DNA of 64,000 bases from Clostridium sp. CAG:632 (GCA_000431515.1 HF991345.1:1-64000); one strand, 5' to 3'; shown: positions 1 to 8,929, counted from the first letter of the stretch. Made by a program: numbers and translations. Notes: a model not told the origin generated them from the sequence alone.

Positions 1-55
1 TATTTACAGAAAAAGTTTCACACACTCGTCAATACTTATCTACGAAAATAATATA

Positions 56-86
56 AAGATACCGGGAAATTATCTCCCGGTATCTT
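56..86 (-). terminator. Rho-independent terminator of the 2970-102 operon
   Basis: An 11-bp perfect inverted repeat (AAGATACCGGG at 56-66, CCCGGTATCTT at 76-86) lies just beyond the stop of the lysine-rich membrane protein. Read on the minus strand it is followed by a T-rich run (positions 55-43). This closes the malQ-plsC transcription unit. Confidence 0.75.
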
Positions 87-101
87 AGGTGGTGACTGAA
101 T

Positions 102-656
102 TTATTTCATAATCTTCTTGGCAGCTTCCTTCTGGGCCTTTTCACGGGCCTTTGCTTCTTTTTCTGCCTTTCTTGCCTTCTCATCATCCGCCATGATCTT
201 CTGATATTCGGTCTGCTTCTTACGGAGCTTTGCACCGAAAGACTTCTTCTTGCCTTCTTCTACAGGCACAGCCTTGCCGCGGACACTCTTAACTTGAACG
301 ATATAGATTCCGCTGACCATAGCCTTTACTTCACCCTTGGTTGGAAGATTATCAAAGATGGCATCATCTGCGATCAAAGTCATGATCTGAGGGCCGACTT
401 TAGCTTTTACGATCGGCAGCTTGGAATTCTGATAACGCTTTGGGGTCTGATCCATAACTACCTTTGGCAGCTTGGCATCTTTCATTTTCATAAACTTTTT
501 GTCGATGATCAGCATGGAAACCGGTTGAGCGGCAGCCATCATCTGCTCCTTTTGAGCCATCTGCTTTTTCTGCATCTTATCACCGAAGATATACAGGGCA
601 ACCAGACCGGCAATCAGTACGACTAATACGATTAAAGCAATAATCCATGGATTCAT
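102..656 (-). CDS. Lysine-rich single-pass membrane protein, unknown function
   Basis: This 184-residue protein has one strong N-terminal membrane segment (about residues 5-24) followed by a basic cytoplasmic-type body. The last 45 residues are almost only Lys, Ala, Glu and Arg and probably form a charged helix or coiled coil. The middle part (about residues 45-125) looks folded, with a core of alternating hydrophobic residues. No catalytic motif is visible and I do not recognise the family. The start is supported by AAAGGAGG just upstream. It is the last gene of a minus-strand unit with plsC (27 bp upstream) and malQ, and is closed by a terminator. That neighbourhood hints at membrane or envelope maintenance, but this is inference only. 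Confidence 0.75.
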   Translation of the reverse strand: MNPWIIALIVLVVLIAGLVALYIFGDKMQKKQMAQKEQMMAAAQPVSMLIIDKKFMKMKDAKLPKVVMDQTPKRYQNSKLPIVKAKVGPQIMTLIADDAIFDNLPTKGEVKAMVSGIYIVQVKSVRGKAVPVEEGKKKSFGAKLRKKQTEYQKIMADDEKARKAEKEAKAREKAQKEAAKKIMK

Positions 657-683
657 AAGATTCCTCCTTTTCTAAATTCATTA

Positions 684-1418
684 TTATTTGTTCCGGGTAT
701 ATAGTTCATTTACAAATTTCTGGGTATAAGCGCCCAGATGCTTCTTGTCCTCGGCAGACAGAGCTGCGATATCGATCGGAGCGCCATAGGCAATGGTAAC
801 GGAGCCTTTTGTCAGCTTCAGACCGGCATTGTTTTCCAGACAGTCATCTGTACCGATGATCGCAACCGGAATGACCGGTACCTTGGCTTTGCTCGCAAGC
901 TTTAGGCTGCCGTCCTTGAATGCGGCCATCTCATCACTGTGACCACGGGTTCCTTCCGGACAGATCGTCATGCAGCAACCGGATTTAATATGTTCGACAC
1001 CCTCGCTGATACTTTTTACAGCTGATTTAATGCTGGCCCGGTCGATGAATACACAGCCGATATCCTGCATCCAGAAGCCGAGAAGCGGAATCTTCTTAAG
1101 CTCTGTTTTCGCTACGAATCCAACCGGAACATTTGCGGTGGACTGCAGCAGAAGAATGTCCAGATAACTACGGTGATTGCTGACAAATACAACCGGAGTA
1201 TCCGTTGGAATCTGCTCTGCTCCGACCACATTGCGCTTAATGCCGCCGATCGCAAATATAACGCGGAAGGCCCAGCGGATAATCTTATGGGATGCCCGGT
1301 ATTTGACCATTGGCTTCTTCTTGCCGATCAGCCAGAGAACAAGGTGAAGCGGCATGGATAAAATCAAAAACAGAGCAACAAATATAAGGCAGATAATTGT
1401 TCTGAAATTGGTCTTCAT
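684..1418 (-). CDS. plsC: 1-acyl-sn-glycerol-3-phosphate acyltransferase (PlsC family)
   Basis: PlsC transfers an acyl chain to lysophosphatidic acid, giving phosphatidic acid at the inner face of the membrane. The 244 residues show a hydrophobic N-terminal segment (about residues 8-30), the acyltransferase motif NHRSYLD (the NHx4D catalytic pair) near residue 80, and the glycerophosphate-binding motif EGTRG near residue 155. A further motif, VPVIPVAIIG, fits the family's fourth conserved block. Length is normal for bacterial PlsC. The ribosome binding site AGGAGG lies directly upstream of the start. It is 19 bp downstream of malQ and 27 bp upstream of a lysine-rich membrane protein, so the three are probably cotranscribed. 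Family assignment is firm; the exact acyl acceptor is not shown by sequence. Confidence 0.9.
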   Translation of the reverse strand: MKTNFRTIICLIFVALFLILSMPLHLVLWLIGKKKPMVKYRASHKIIRWAFRVIFAIGGIKRNVVGAEQIPTDTPVVFVSNHRSYLDILLLQSTANVPVGFVAKTELKKIPLLGFWMQDIGCVFIDRASIKSAVKSISEGVEHIKSGCCMTICPEGTRGHSDEMAAFKDGSLKLASKAKVPVIPVAIIGTDDCLENNAGLKLTKGSVTIAYGAPIDIAALSAEDKKHLGAYTQKFVNELYTRNK

Positions 1419-1437
1419 GAAATCCTCCTAAATCAAT

Positions 1438-2970
1438 CTAACGACCGTATAGCTTAGCGGTCTCATATAAACGTTCTTCTAATTGGCGGCTCATATCTTC
1501 CTCTGTAAAACGCCAGCTCCAGTTGCCTTGGGCAACGCCCGGAGTGTTCAGACGGGCCCAGGAATCCAGACAGAGTACATCCTGCATCGGAACAATCGCC
1601 ATGTTAGCTACGGATGAGAAGCAGGCACGGATCATAACCCAGCAGATGTCGCTGGCATCTGTGCTGAAATAGCGGCGGAGCTTATCGCGGGATGCTTCAA
1701 ATGCCTTCTGATACCAGCCGAGTGTTGTATCATTGTCATGCGTACCGGTATAGCAGACACAGTTTCTTGTAAAGTTGTGAGGAAGAAAATCATTCTCTTC
1801 CGGATTTTCAAAAGCGAACTGCAGGATTTTCATACCCGGGAGGCTGAACTTGTCACGAAGCTCCACTACGGAATGATCGATCTCACCCAGATCCTCGGCA
1901 ATGATCGGAAGATTATAACCTAAGGTTGCTTCCAGGGTTGTAAAGAAATTCACGCCCGGAGCATCTTCCCATTTACCGTTGATAGCAGTCTCATCTCCAT
2001 AAGGAACGGCCCAGTATTTATCAAAACCACGGAAGTGATCAATCCGCAGGAAATCGGTCAGAGTCAGCTGATAACGGATGCGGTCGATCCACCACTGGTA
2101 ACCGGTCTTTGTATGATTTTTCCAATTATACAGCGGATTGCCCCATAACTGTCCGGTGGCACTGAAATAGTCAGGCGGTACGCCGGCAACGACTGTCGGA
2201 TATCCTTTGGAATCCAGCTTAAAGAGGCTCGGATTCCGCCATACGTCTACACTGTCCCATGCAACGAAGATCGGAATATCACCAACAATCTTGATGCCTT
2301 TCCCGTTTGCATAGTTCTTAAGTAAGGACCAGTCATGGTAGAACAGGAACTGGATGAACTTATAATAGCCCATTTCCTTATCCAGCTTTTCAATCCAAGA
2401 AGCACGTTGTCTGGCAGTCGGTTTCTTTAAAGAATCCTCCCACAGATACCATGGAGCACCCTGGTGGTAGTCCTTGCCTGCCATAAATAAGGCATAATCC
2501 TCCAGCCAGAAAGTTTTTTCGCAGAAATCCTGATAGGCATTCATCAGTTCCGGATCTCCCGTGAAATCATCAGAAACGGAATCGTCTATAAAACGTTCAT
2601 ATGCCAGATGCAGTAAGCCGGTTTTAAATGAGATTAAAGTACCATAGTCAACCTGAACCGGATTCCAGACAGGCATGTCTGTGAAATCACTGTCATACAA
2701 CAGTTTAACACGTTTTAAAAAGTCAATACTGATAATTAATGGCTGCCCCGCAAAAGATGAAAACGGCTGATACGGGGAGTCACCGAAGCCCGTATGGCCA
2801 AGCGGAAGCACCTGCCATAGATTTAAACCTGATTTTTCAAGAAAGTCAATAAAATGGTAAGCACCGTCACCCAGATCACCAATGCCGTAAGGACTTGGAA
2901 ATGAGGTCGGATGCACCAGAATACCGGCATATTTTTCAATTGGCGTTTCTGCACCGGATATATTTGTCAT
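1438..2970 (-). CDS. malQ: 4-alpha-glucanotransferase (amylomaltase)
   Basis: MalQ moves 1,4-alpha-glucan segments between maltodextrins and releases glucose, working with glycogen/maltodextrin phosphorylase (glgP is at 18318-20774). The 510-residue protein is of GH77 type. Visible motifs include the N-terminal HPTSFPSPYGIGDLG, the nucleophile region LRIDHFRGFD, the acid region IAEDLG and the substrate-binding CYTGTHDNDTT. The start is set at 2970 because AAAGGAGG lies about 8 bp upstream of that ATG; an in-frame ATG 27 bp further out has no comparable site. It heads the minus-strand unit with plsC. It is divergent from the small membrane protein at 3158. Confidence 0.93.
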   Translation of the reverse strand: MTNISGAETPIEKYAGILVHPTSFPSPYGIGDLGDGAYHFIDFLEKSGLNLWQVLPLGHTGFGDSPYQPFSSFAGQPLIISIDFLKRVKLLYDSDFTDMPVWNPVQVDYGTLISFKTGLLHLAYERFIDDSVSDDFTGDPELMNAYQDFCEKTFWLEDYALFMAGKDYHQGAPWYLWEDSLKKPTARQRASWIEKLDKEMGYYKFIQFLFYHDWSLLKNYANGKGIKIVGDIPIFVAWDSVDVWRNPSLFKLDSKGYPTVVAGVPPDYFSATGQLWGNPLYNWKNHTKTGYQWWIDRIRYQLTLTDFLRIDHFRGFDKYWAVPYGDETAINGKWEDAPGVNFFTTLEATLGYNLPIIAEDLGEIDHSVVELRDKFSLPGMKILQFAFENPEENDFLPHNFTRNCVCYTGTHDNDTTLGWYQKAFEASRDKLRRYFSTDASDICWVMIRACFSSVANMAIVPMQDVLCLDSWARLNTPGVAQGNWSWRFTEEDMSRQLEERLYETAKLYGR

Positions 2971-3072
2971 TGGATGCTCCTCCTTTAATATTGTCACAAC
3001 CTATTTATTATATCTAATAATAAAGAAAAAAACAATAATTTCAGAAAAGAAGTTATTAGTGGGAAAATTCTA

Positions 3073-3101
3073 TTGACAATACAGGGGATTATTTGTATAT
3101 T
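3073..3101 (+). promoter_or_regulatory. Sigma-70-type promoter for the gene at 3158
   Basis: TTGACA at 3073-3078 and TATATT at 3096-3101 are separated by 17 bp. It lies in the 187-bp gap between malQ (minus) and the small membrane protein (plus). Confidence 0.65.
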
Positions 3102-3157
3102 TAATTTGTATGAACATCCCGTGAGGGAGTAAAAGGGAAAGAAAAGGAGGAGAGACA

Positions 3158-3424
3158 ATGGATTCAAAAACTGCCAGAATGTTTTGTTTTATTCCGGTTG
3201 CACAGCTTGTTTTTTGGTTAATTGCGTTTTTTGCATATCCAGACAGAAAGGAAATAGGGTCTAGTTTAACACAGGGATTAATTGCGATTTTATGTGGAAT
3301 TATTCCAGCAGTTGGATGGGTAATTGCAATTGTGCTTGATATTATGGCATTAGTTAAGATTAATCAGGAAGATACAGATCCAGAGTTACCGGTAATCGGA
3401 AGCTTAAATTGGTTTGGAAATTAA
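3158..3424 (+). CDS. Small two-pass membrane protein
   Basis: An 88-residue protein with two hydrophobic segments (about residues 9-25 and 38-66) and a charged loop between them containing YPDRKE. The ribosome binding site AAAAGGAGG sits 8 bp before the ATG, and a good promoter lies upstream, so this is very likely a real gene. It is closed by its own terminator at 3449-3490, which separates it from the next gene. Its layout is like the many small membrane proteins (DUF4190/DUF4870-like) of Firmicutes, and another is at 6498. No function can be assigned. Confidence 0.7.
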   Translation: MDSKTARMFCFIPVAQLVFWLIAFFAYPDRKEIGSSLTQGLIAILCGIIPAVGWVIAIVLDIMALVKINQEDTDPELPVIGSLNWFGN

Positions 3425-3448
3425 ATCATTAAGATAAAGATTACATGG

Positions 3449-3490
3449 AAGGAGTTGTCGCATTAAGTAATTAGTGTGCAACTCCTTTTC
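3449..3490 (+). terminator. Rho-independent terminator after the small membrane protein
   Basis: AAGGAGTTG (3449-3457) pairs with CAACTCCTT (3479-3487), followed by a short T-rich tail. The 5' arm resembles a ribosome binding site, but no start codon follows it at the right distance. Confidence 0.65.
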
Positions 3491-3550
3491 TTAGTATATA
3501 CGGACAGGCAGAATATACAGGAACAGAGAGCAAAACATAGAGGGACATAT

Positions 3551-5809
3551 ATGGAAATTATAAAAGTTCAGAAGGGGCAGATGGTTGCTCATAAAAATGA
3601 AAAAGTGAAATACTGGTATCTGGTGCAGGAGGGAACCGTTCTTCAGAAGTTTGAGTTTTCGGAGGTGCCGCTACGGAAGAATTCTATTATCGGGATCGGT
3701 GAACGTGATATTTCATTATGTGATTATGTGGCGGATGAAGATGTCGTGCTGGCGCAGTTCCTGTGCGAGAATACAGAGGAATTAAAGCTGATTCTAACCG
3801 GACAGGAGCGGATCCGGAATATTTTCCTGCGTGCGGCAATCGAGCAACGGAATGCGTTACTGACCTTATATTCGGACTTAAATAACCGTAGCCGGCAGTT
3901 TCATATGTTTGTGGAAACGGTTTATAATGATTATAAAAATTTATGTGGAAAATACAGGATTGAAGAGCAGTTATTTCCGAAAATGGAGCACTTTAATCCT
4001 TTGATCATGCAGCACAAAGCAGAAGAATGGGAAGTCAATAATTCTGCAAGTGTCATGAAATATATGGAAGAGTATCTGCGCCTGATGGAAAAGGATGAGA
4101 ATCTGACAGTTGGTGCGATTAAAGAGGCAGCAGCCCAGATACAGCGATTTATGCGGGGAATTCTGGAGATGGAGTCCTACTTAAGCTACAATAAGGGAAT
4201 CCTGATCGGAGAGGAACAGGCGGATCTATTCCGGCTTTATTTTGATCTGTCGATTGCAATGTATGAGAAGAAGTACAAGATTGACACGATTTCAGAGAAA
4301 ATACAGCTGATCGCAAAGCTGGCTGAGCGGCTGAATATTTATAATCCAAGAATGATCAGCCGGAAGCTGCGGGAGTTTCAGGAATATGATTATGCCGGAA
4401 AAACTACAGACGGCAGCATGGTGGCTCAGAAGGAGCAGGATATTACCAGTGAAGACTGTCTGAATCATATTCTGGAATTTGCCGGTTATGATGACGAGAC
4501 GGCAGAGCAGATTACAAAGATGGTAGATGCATATCGGGATCTGGCAGATCCGCAGTCAGCGGAGAATGAAGTGCGGACATTGCGAAAGCAGATCACAACG
4601 GTCTACTATGATATGTATGAGCGGGTATTTCTACGGGTTGTAGAAGATGAGAGTCGGTTAACGCCGGTGCTTAAGATGTTTTTGAATTTCGGATTTGTGG
4701 ATACCGGATTGACTGGAGAGGAATATGCCAAAGAGTTATATGATCTCTGTGCACATCTGGATATCTGCCGTTCGAAACGGATATATACGATATATGAATG
4801 GTTAAAATGCATTTACAAGGGCGAAAAAGAACCGTCCAAGAATGAGTTTGATCTGAATTTTGAAGCGTATCTGGTAGAGCAGAACAAGAACGGAAAGCTG
4901 ACACAGGCACAGGTGAAAGAGTATTATCAGAGTCCGGAAAGACGGGTGGCGTTTGAGATCCGGAATATGTTTGCCTCTGTCAATAAGCTGACATATGGTA
5001 AGATATCGACCTTTTGCCCGTTGCTGCGCAAGGATGATCTGTTAAATTCGCTGGATCGGATGCTTGTGACAGCTGAGAAATTAGAGCGGGCATTGAATGA
5101 AATCCGGAAAATTGATTATTCTGTATTTTATCAGGAGGTATCGTTCTCAGATCCGGAGAAAGGGATTAATAATGAGCGGATCATGAAAGAAATCCTTCCG
5201 GATATGATCCTGATGCCGAATGCCGGAACCAGGGTGATGATGTGGCAGGAGACCTCAGGACGGAAGAGCAGTACACCGGGGCGGTTTATGTTCCCGGTAT
5301 TCACGGCAGTAGAGCTGGATGAACTGATGCTGGAGGCAGTAGGACAGTATCGATGGGAGATGTGCCGCCGGTTAGAGGGCGTGCATTGGAATGACATCCG
5401 GGAGAAGTCTTTGACGGCAGAATATTGTACCTATCTGCAGTTTTACCGGAAGAATCATGATCTGTCTGCGGATGCCAAGGAGAAAGTGAAAAGTGCATTG
5501 ACCCGGGCAAAAAATAGTTACCGGGAGGTATTTGTGAGAGATTATGTAAACTGGGTGAAGTTTGAATCCAAAGGAAGCTTCCGGTTGAATAAGGTTGTGC
5601 GGGATATCCTGGTGCGTTATTGTCCGTTTGCAAAAGAAATCCGGAATGATCTGCGCAGTAACCCGTTATATCAGGCAGCCATTACCCGGTTTGAAACAGA
5701 GACTGCGAAGAAATTGCAGCGGTTTGGGGCTTTATATAATAAATATATGAAGGCCGGTGGTGAGATCACGCCGGAGCTGAAAGAGAATCTGATTTATTAT
5801 CAGATGTAG
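3551..5809 (+). CDS. Large protein with N-terminal cyclic-nucleotide-binding-like domain
   Basis: About 752 residues. The first ~110 look like a cNMP-binding beta-roll of the Crp/Fnr type: short strands with the turn KVKYWYLVQEGTVLQ and a later GIGERDISLCDYVADEDV segment. No helix-turn-helix follows. The remaining ~640 residues are mainly helical, rich in Glu, Lys, Arg and Tyr, without membrane segments or recognised catalytic motifs. The start is placed at 3551 because the preceding in-frame codons cross the upstream terminator and because GAGGG lies at the right distance. It is followed by a HAD phosphatase 22 bp downstream, so the two are probably cotranscribed. I recognise only the N-terminal fold; a signalling or scaffold role is inference. 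Confidence 0.7.
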   Translation: MEIIKVQKGQMVAHKNEKVKYWYLVQEGTVLQKFEFSEVPLRKNSIIGIGERDISLCDYVADEDVVLAQFLCENTEELKLILTGQERIRNIFLRAAIEQRNALLTLYSDLNNRSRQFHMFVETVYNDYKNLCGKYRIEEQLFPKMEHFNPLIMQHKAEEWEVNNSASVMKYMEEYLRLMEKDENLTVGAIKEAAAQIQRFMRGILEMESYLSYNKGILIGEEQADLFRLYFDLSIAMYEKKYKIDTISEKIQLIAKLAERLNIYNPRMISRKLREFQEYDYAGKTTDGSMVAQKEQDITSEDCLNHILEFAGYDDETAEQITKMVDAYRDLADPQSAENEVRTLRKQITTVYYDMYERVFLRVVEDESRLTPVLKMFLNFGFVDTGLTGEEYAKELYDLCAHLDICRSKRIYTIYEWLKCIYKGEKEPSKNEFDLNFEAYLVEQNKNGKLTQAQVKEYYQSPERRVAFEIRNMFASVNKLTYGKISTFCPLLRKDDLLNSLDRMLVTAEKLERALNEIRKIDYSVFYQEVSFSDPEKGINNERIMKEILPDMILMPNAGTRVMMWQETSGRKSSTPGRFMFPVFTAVELDELMLEAVGQYRWEMCRRLEGVHWNDIREKSLTAEYCTYLQFYRKNHDLSADAKEKVKSALTRAKNSYREVFVRDYVNWVKFESKGSFRLNKVVRDILVRYCPFAKEIRNDLRSNPLYQAAITRFETETAKKLQRFGALYNKYMKAGGEITPELKENLIYYQM

Positions 5810-5831
5810 AAAACAAAAGGAGTGACAATAT

Positions 5832-6476
5832 ATGAGACAGGGAATTCTTTTTGATCTGGATGGAACCTTATGGGATTCCAGCAGACAGGTTGTAGAGTCC
5901 TGGAATGTAGTGCTGGAGCAGCAGCCGGATGTGAGGCGGCGGGTGACAATGAAGGACATACAAGGATTTATGGGACTTCCGATGGATGAGATCGGCAGAC
6001 GATGTTTCCGGGATGAGGGACTGTCGGAGGAACGGATTCGAGAAGTCATGAAAGCCTGTGAGGAATATGAGAACGAGTATCTGCGGCAAAAGGGCGGTGT
6101 GCTCTTTCCACATCTGGAGGATGTGTTAAAACAGCTGTCAAAGGATTATTTTCTGGCGATTGTCAGCAACTGTCAGGTGGGATATATAGAAGCATTTCTG
6201 GAATATCATCGGCTGGGAGGATATTTCTCCGATACTGAGAATTTCGGTAGAACCGGGCTGCAGAAGGGTGATAATATCCGGCTGGTCTGTGACCGGAATC
6301 ATCTGGACCGGGCTGTATATCTGGGAGATATTCAGGGAGATTATGACTCGGCATGTAAAGCAGGAATTCCGTTTATTCTGGCCGGATATGGATTTGGACA
6401 GGTGAATGCGGAAGTGCCGGTGATCCGGAGCCTTACGGAATTACCGGAAGCCGCAGCAAAGATTTTGAATGAATAA
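5832..6476 (+). CDS. HAD-superfamily phosphatase (phosphoglycolate phosphatase-like)
   Basis: A 214-residue haloacid-dehalogenase-type hydrolase. Motif I is FDLDGTLW (nucleophile and acid Asp) at residues 6-13, motif II is the Ser in AIVSNCQ, motif III is a Lys near LQKGD, and motif IV is LGDIQGDYDSA with the Mg-binding Asp. A helical cap (residues 17-85) marks it as a C1-cap member such as Gph or beta-phosphoglucomutase. Substrates of these enzymes cannot be read from sequence. AAAAGGAG lies upstream. It sits in a tight run with the cNMP-domain protein and the DUF4190 protein. Confidence 0.85.
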   Translation: MRQGILFDLDGTLWDSSRQVVESWNVVLEQQPDVRRRVTMKDIQGFMGLPMDEIGRRCFRDEGLSEERIREVMKACEEYENEYLRQKGGVLFPHLEDVLKQLSKDYFLAIVSNCQVGYIEAFLEYHRLGGYFSDTENFGRTGLQKGDNIRLVCDRNHLDRAVYLGDIQGDYDSACKAGIPFILAGYGFGQVNAEVPVIRSLTELPEAAAKILNE

Positions 6477-6497
6477 AGCATATGAGGAGATGTACGA

Positions 6498-6872
6498 ATG
6501 AGCAAGAAGAAGATACCGGCACGGATGAATGTGGCGGTCAAGCCGATGCAAAGCAGTCAGGCGGAAGCACTGAAAAAAGTTGAAAAGAAAGCATTTGTTG
6601 CATGCGTTCTGGGAATCGCAGGAGCACCATTGGCATTTATCGGTCTTGGAATCATACCGGGTATCATAGCGCTGGTACTGGGTATAAAGGCGGTGCGGCC
6701 GAACGGGAAACGCCCGGCAGGTGCGATTGTCGGTATTGTGACAGGAATTATCAGCGTTATTGTCGGAATTCCGGGCTGCATTATTTTCTATGGAACCTAT
6801 ATAAATCCCAATTCGGCATTTGTTCAAAGTATAGTGGATGCAGTTGTGAAGATGCTTCACTTGATTGTATAG
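6498..6872 (+). CDS. DUF4190-type small membrane protein
   Basis: A 124-residue protein with a basic N-terminus, two long Gly/Ile/Ala-rich membrane segments (about residues 33-60 and 73-100) and a short tail. The pattern of a first segment ending in GIIALVLGIKAV, then a charged loop, then GAIVGIVTGIISVIVG matches the DUF4190 family. Function is unknown for the family. GAGGAG lies upstream of the start. It is 21 bp after the HAD gene and 30 bp before the thioesterase. Confidence 0.75.
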   Translation: MSKKKIPARMNVAVKPMQSSQAEALKKVEKKAFVACVLGIAGAPLAFIGLGIIPGIIALVLGIKAVRPNGKRPAGAIVGIVTGIISVIVGIPGCIIFYGTYINPNSAFVQSIVDAVVKMLHLIV

Positions 6873-6902
6873 GGTAGTGATGGCGGAGAAAGAGGCGAAG
6901 TG

Positions 6903-7334
6903 ATGACAGTGTATGAGCATGAGGCACAATATTATGAGACGGATCAGATGGGAATCATCCATCATTCCAACTATCTTCGATGGTTTGAGTCCGCAAGGAT
7001 CCAGTTCCTGAAAGAGATCGGGATCGACTATCGGAAATGTGAGGAGATGGGGATCATCAGTCCGGTCATGGAAGTAACCTGTACATATAAGTCTATGGTG
7101 CGCTTTGAAGACGTAGTAGAAGTGTATACCAGATTTGAAGGGTATACCGGTGTGAAGTTCTATGTAACATATGAGGTAAGAGATAAGGCGACCGGTGAGC
7201 TCCGGACGACCGGAAGAAGTAAGCACTGCTTCACGGATAAGGAAGGACGACCAATTTCACTGAAACGGGTAAATCCGGAATTGCATGAGCGATTGCTCGC
7301 AGCGATGGAAGAACAGGACGTGCGTAATAGCTAA
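6903..7334 (+). CDS. Acyl-CoA thioesterase, 4-hydroxybenzoyl-CoA thioesterase/FadM type
   Basis: A 143-residue single hot-dog-fold protein. The signature is YYETDQMGIIHHSNYLRWFE, holding the catalytic Asp and the helix that follows. These enzymes hydrolyse acyl-CoA thioesters in the cytoplasm. The ATG at 6903 is preferred over the GTG at 6900 because AGAGGCG is then at a better distance. The 3' end of the gene is folded into its own terminator, whose 5' arm covers the last codons. The specific acyl chain is not predictable. Confidence 0.85.
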   Translation: MTVYEHEAQYYETDQMGIIHHSNYLRWFESARIQFLKEIGIDYRKCEEMGIISPVMEVTCTYKSMVRFEDVVEVYTRFEGYTGVKFYVTYEVRDKATGELRTTGRSKHCFTDKEGRPISLKRVNPELHERLLAAMEEQDVRNS

Positions 7335-7358
7335 AAACTATTACGCACGATTTTTTTT
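7319..7358 (+). terminator. Strong terminator overlapping the thioesterase stop codon
   Basis: GTGCGTAATAG (7320-7330) pairs perfectly with CTATTACGCAC (7338-7348), followed by eight T residues (7351-7358). The 5' arm is inside the coding sequence. Confidence 0.9.
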
Positions 7359-7464
7359 ATGTATTACCGTTGAAACGGCAACCGGTGTTATACTGCAAGA
7401 CAAGTCATAAGAACAGAATATGAAATGTCAAACGGCAAATGATAATGAGAGGAGCAGGTAGCAC

Positions 7465-8874
7465 ATGGAACGAAAAACATACACAGAGCATTTATTCAGA
7501 ATCGGGAAAAAGTATATGCGGGTGACACCGGAGGGACCGGAAGAGTACCGCCGGGTGGCAGAGAAGGTCTATAACAGCCTGAAGAATATAGAGTTCGAGC
7601 TGGAGGACGGTCTTTATTTCGATGCGAGCATCGGGGATCAGTATTTAAGAAATGTACGACCGCAGCTGGCGAAGTATGAGCCGGGAAAGCGGCCGGCAGA
7701 GCTACTGGATCTGAGCCTGTACGGCGGGAATGCCGGTATCGTATATTATCTCCTGAACTTATATCAGTTGACGGAAGATAAAGAAGTGCTGAAGACAGCC
7801 AAGGAGGCACTGGCACTGATCTGTAGAGATTTTCGGTCGATTTTTACCTACCAGCATATCAGTGTGCCGGATGCAAAGAACGGATTCTATTTCGGGATCG
7901 GTGGTGTGGGTTCAGTGATCATGATCGCAGATGATGTGATCGGGGATCCGTTGTATCGTAAGACGATTGAAGAGATTGTGGAGTATCTGGATCAGACGAA
8001 GGTTGAGACAGAGCAGGGAATCTACTGGGGACATCAGACCGGCCTGATCGGCGATCCGGGCGTGATCCTGTTCCTGCTGGAGGCGGCAGAGAAATATCAG
8101 CTTAAGAAGGCAAAGGAGCTGGCACTCCGTGGCGGTGATTATATTGAGACCTACCGGGAGGAGACTCCATATGGTATCAAATGTGATACGAAGCCTTTGT
8201 ACGGCAGTGATTGCCCGAACTATGTCTATGGCCCGTCCGGAACCGGGTTTGTACTGACCAGACTGTATGAGGTCAGCGGAGAAGAGAAGTATCTGGCTCT
8301 GGCGAAAGAACTGGCAGAATATCTGATGAATCTTGCGGTTCAGACCGGAGACGGAAAGCTGATTCCGTATATTCTCGGTGAAGAGGAGACTATCTTCTAT
8401 GTAAATGCCTGCCACGGACCGGCAGGCACCGGACGGTTCTTCTATACACTCTACCGGGCAACCGGCGAGGCCGTATACCATGACTTTTCAATCGAGCTTT
8501 GCAAGGGCGTACTTGCGACCGGAGCTCCGACAGTACAGGGTAAGACACTGTGGAATAATGTAACCTACTGCTGCGGTGCTGCGGGATTGCTACACTATTT
8601 TATCTCATTATATATAACAGAGCAGGATGCGCAGTATCTGGAACTCGCTAAGACCTGTGGTGAAATCATTCTCGGCGAGAAGGAAGAGGATGAGCAGGAA
8701 GTGTTTTGGCCGACAGCATTCGCACGGATCGATCCGCAGACCGTAGATGTGAAATACAGCTTTTACGATGGCAGTACGGGAATCGCAACCAGCCTGATAG
8801 AGCTTTACCTTCTGCTGACCGGGCATTATCGGATTCACAGACTGGCAGATGATCCGTTCCCGGAAAGCCGATAG
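7465..8874 (+). CDS. Stand-alone LanC-like zinc protein with CCG motif
   Basis: A 469-residue member of the LanC-like fold, a toroid of helical hairpins. LanC enzymes use a zinc ion to add a Cys thiol to dehydrated Ser/Thr, making lanthionine. Repeated inner motifs are visible: GNAGIVYYLLNLY, WGHQTGLIGDPGV, YGPSGTGFVL, ACHGPAGTGRFF, YCCGAAGLLHYF and YDGSTGIATSLIELY. The zinc ligands would be Cys316 and the adjacent pair Cys369-Cys370; the usual Cys-His-Gly second motif is here Cys-Cys-Gly, as known for some LanM and LanL cyclases. No dehydratase (LanB or LanM N-terminal domain), precursor peptide, protease or exporter lies nearby, so the substrate is unknown and it may act like the LANCL proteins. 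It is preceded by a terminator and by 130 bp with no clear promoter. Confidence 0.8.
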   Translation: MERKTYTEHLFRIGKKYMRVTPEGPEEYRRVAEKVYNSLKNIEFELEDGLYFDASIGDQYLRNVRPQLAKYEPGKRPAELLDLSLYGGNAGIVYYLLNLYQLTEDKEVLKTAKEALALICRDFRSIFTYQHISVPDAKNGFYFGIGGVGSVIMIADDVIGDPLYRKTIEEIVEYLDQTKVETEQGIYWGHQTGLIGDPGVILFLLEAAEKYQLKKAKELALRGGDYIETYREETPYGIKCDTKPLYGSDCPNYVYGPSGTGFVLTRLYEVSGEEKYLALAKELAEYLMNLAVQTGDGKLIPYILGEEETIFYVNACHGPAGTGRFFYTLYRATGEAVYHDFSIELCKGVLATGAPTVQGKTLWNNVTYCCGAAGLLHYFISLYITEQDAQYLELAKTCGEIILGEKEEDEQEVFWPTAFARIDPQTVDVKYSFYDGSTGIATSLIELYLLLTGHYRIHRLADDPFPESR

Positions 8875-8877
8875 TTC

Positions 8878-8929
8878 TTCCGGGGAGAAGACAGTGTTTC
8901 CGGGGAGAAGGTAGTGTTTCCGGGGAGCC
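8878..8929 (+). repeat. 20-bp tandem repeat, 2.5 copies
   Basis: The unit starting TTCCGGGGAGAAG recurs at 8878, 8898 and 8918 (the last copy partial), right after the stop codon of the LanC-like gene. The stretch 8875-9192 has no convincing gene; besides this repeat it holds a hairpin and a promoter. Confidence 0.8.

Noticed and set aside
6441..7226. 261-codon open frame on the minus strand
   Set aside because: It lies across the DUF4190 and thioesterase genes, both clear on the plus strand, and its composition (Cys/His-rich) is typical of a shadow frame.
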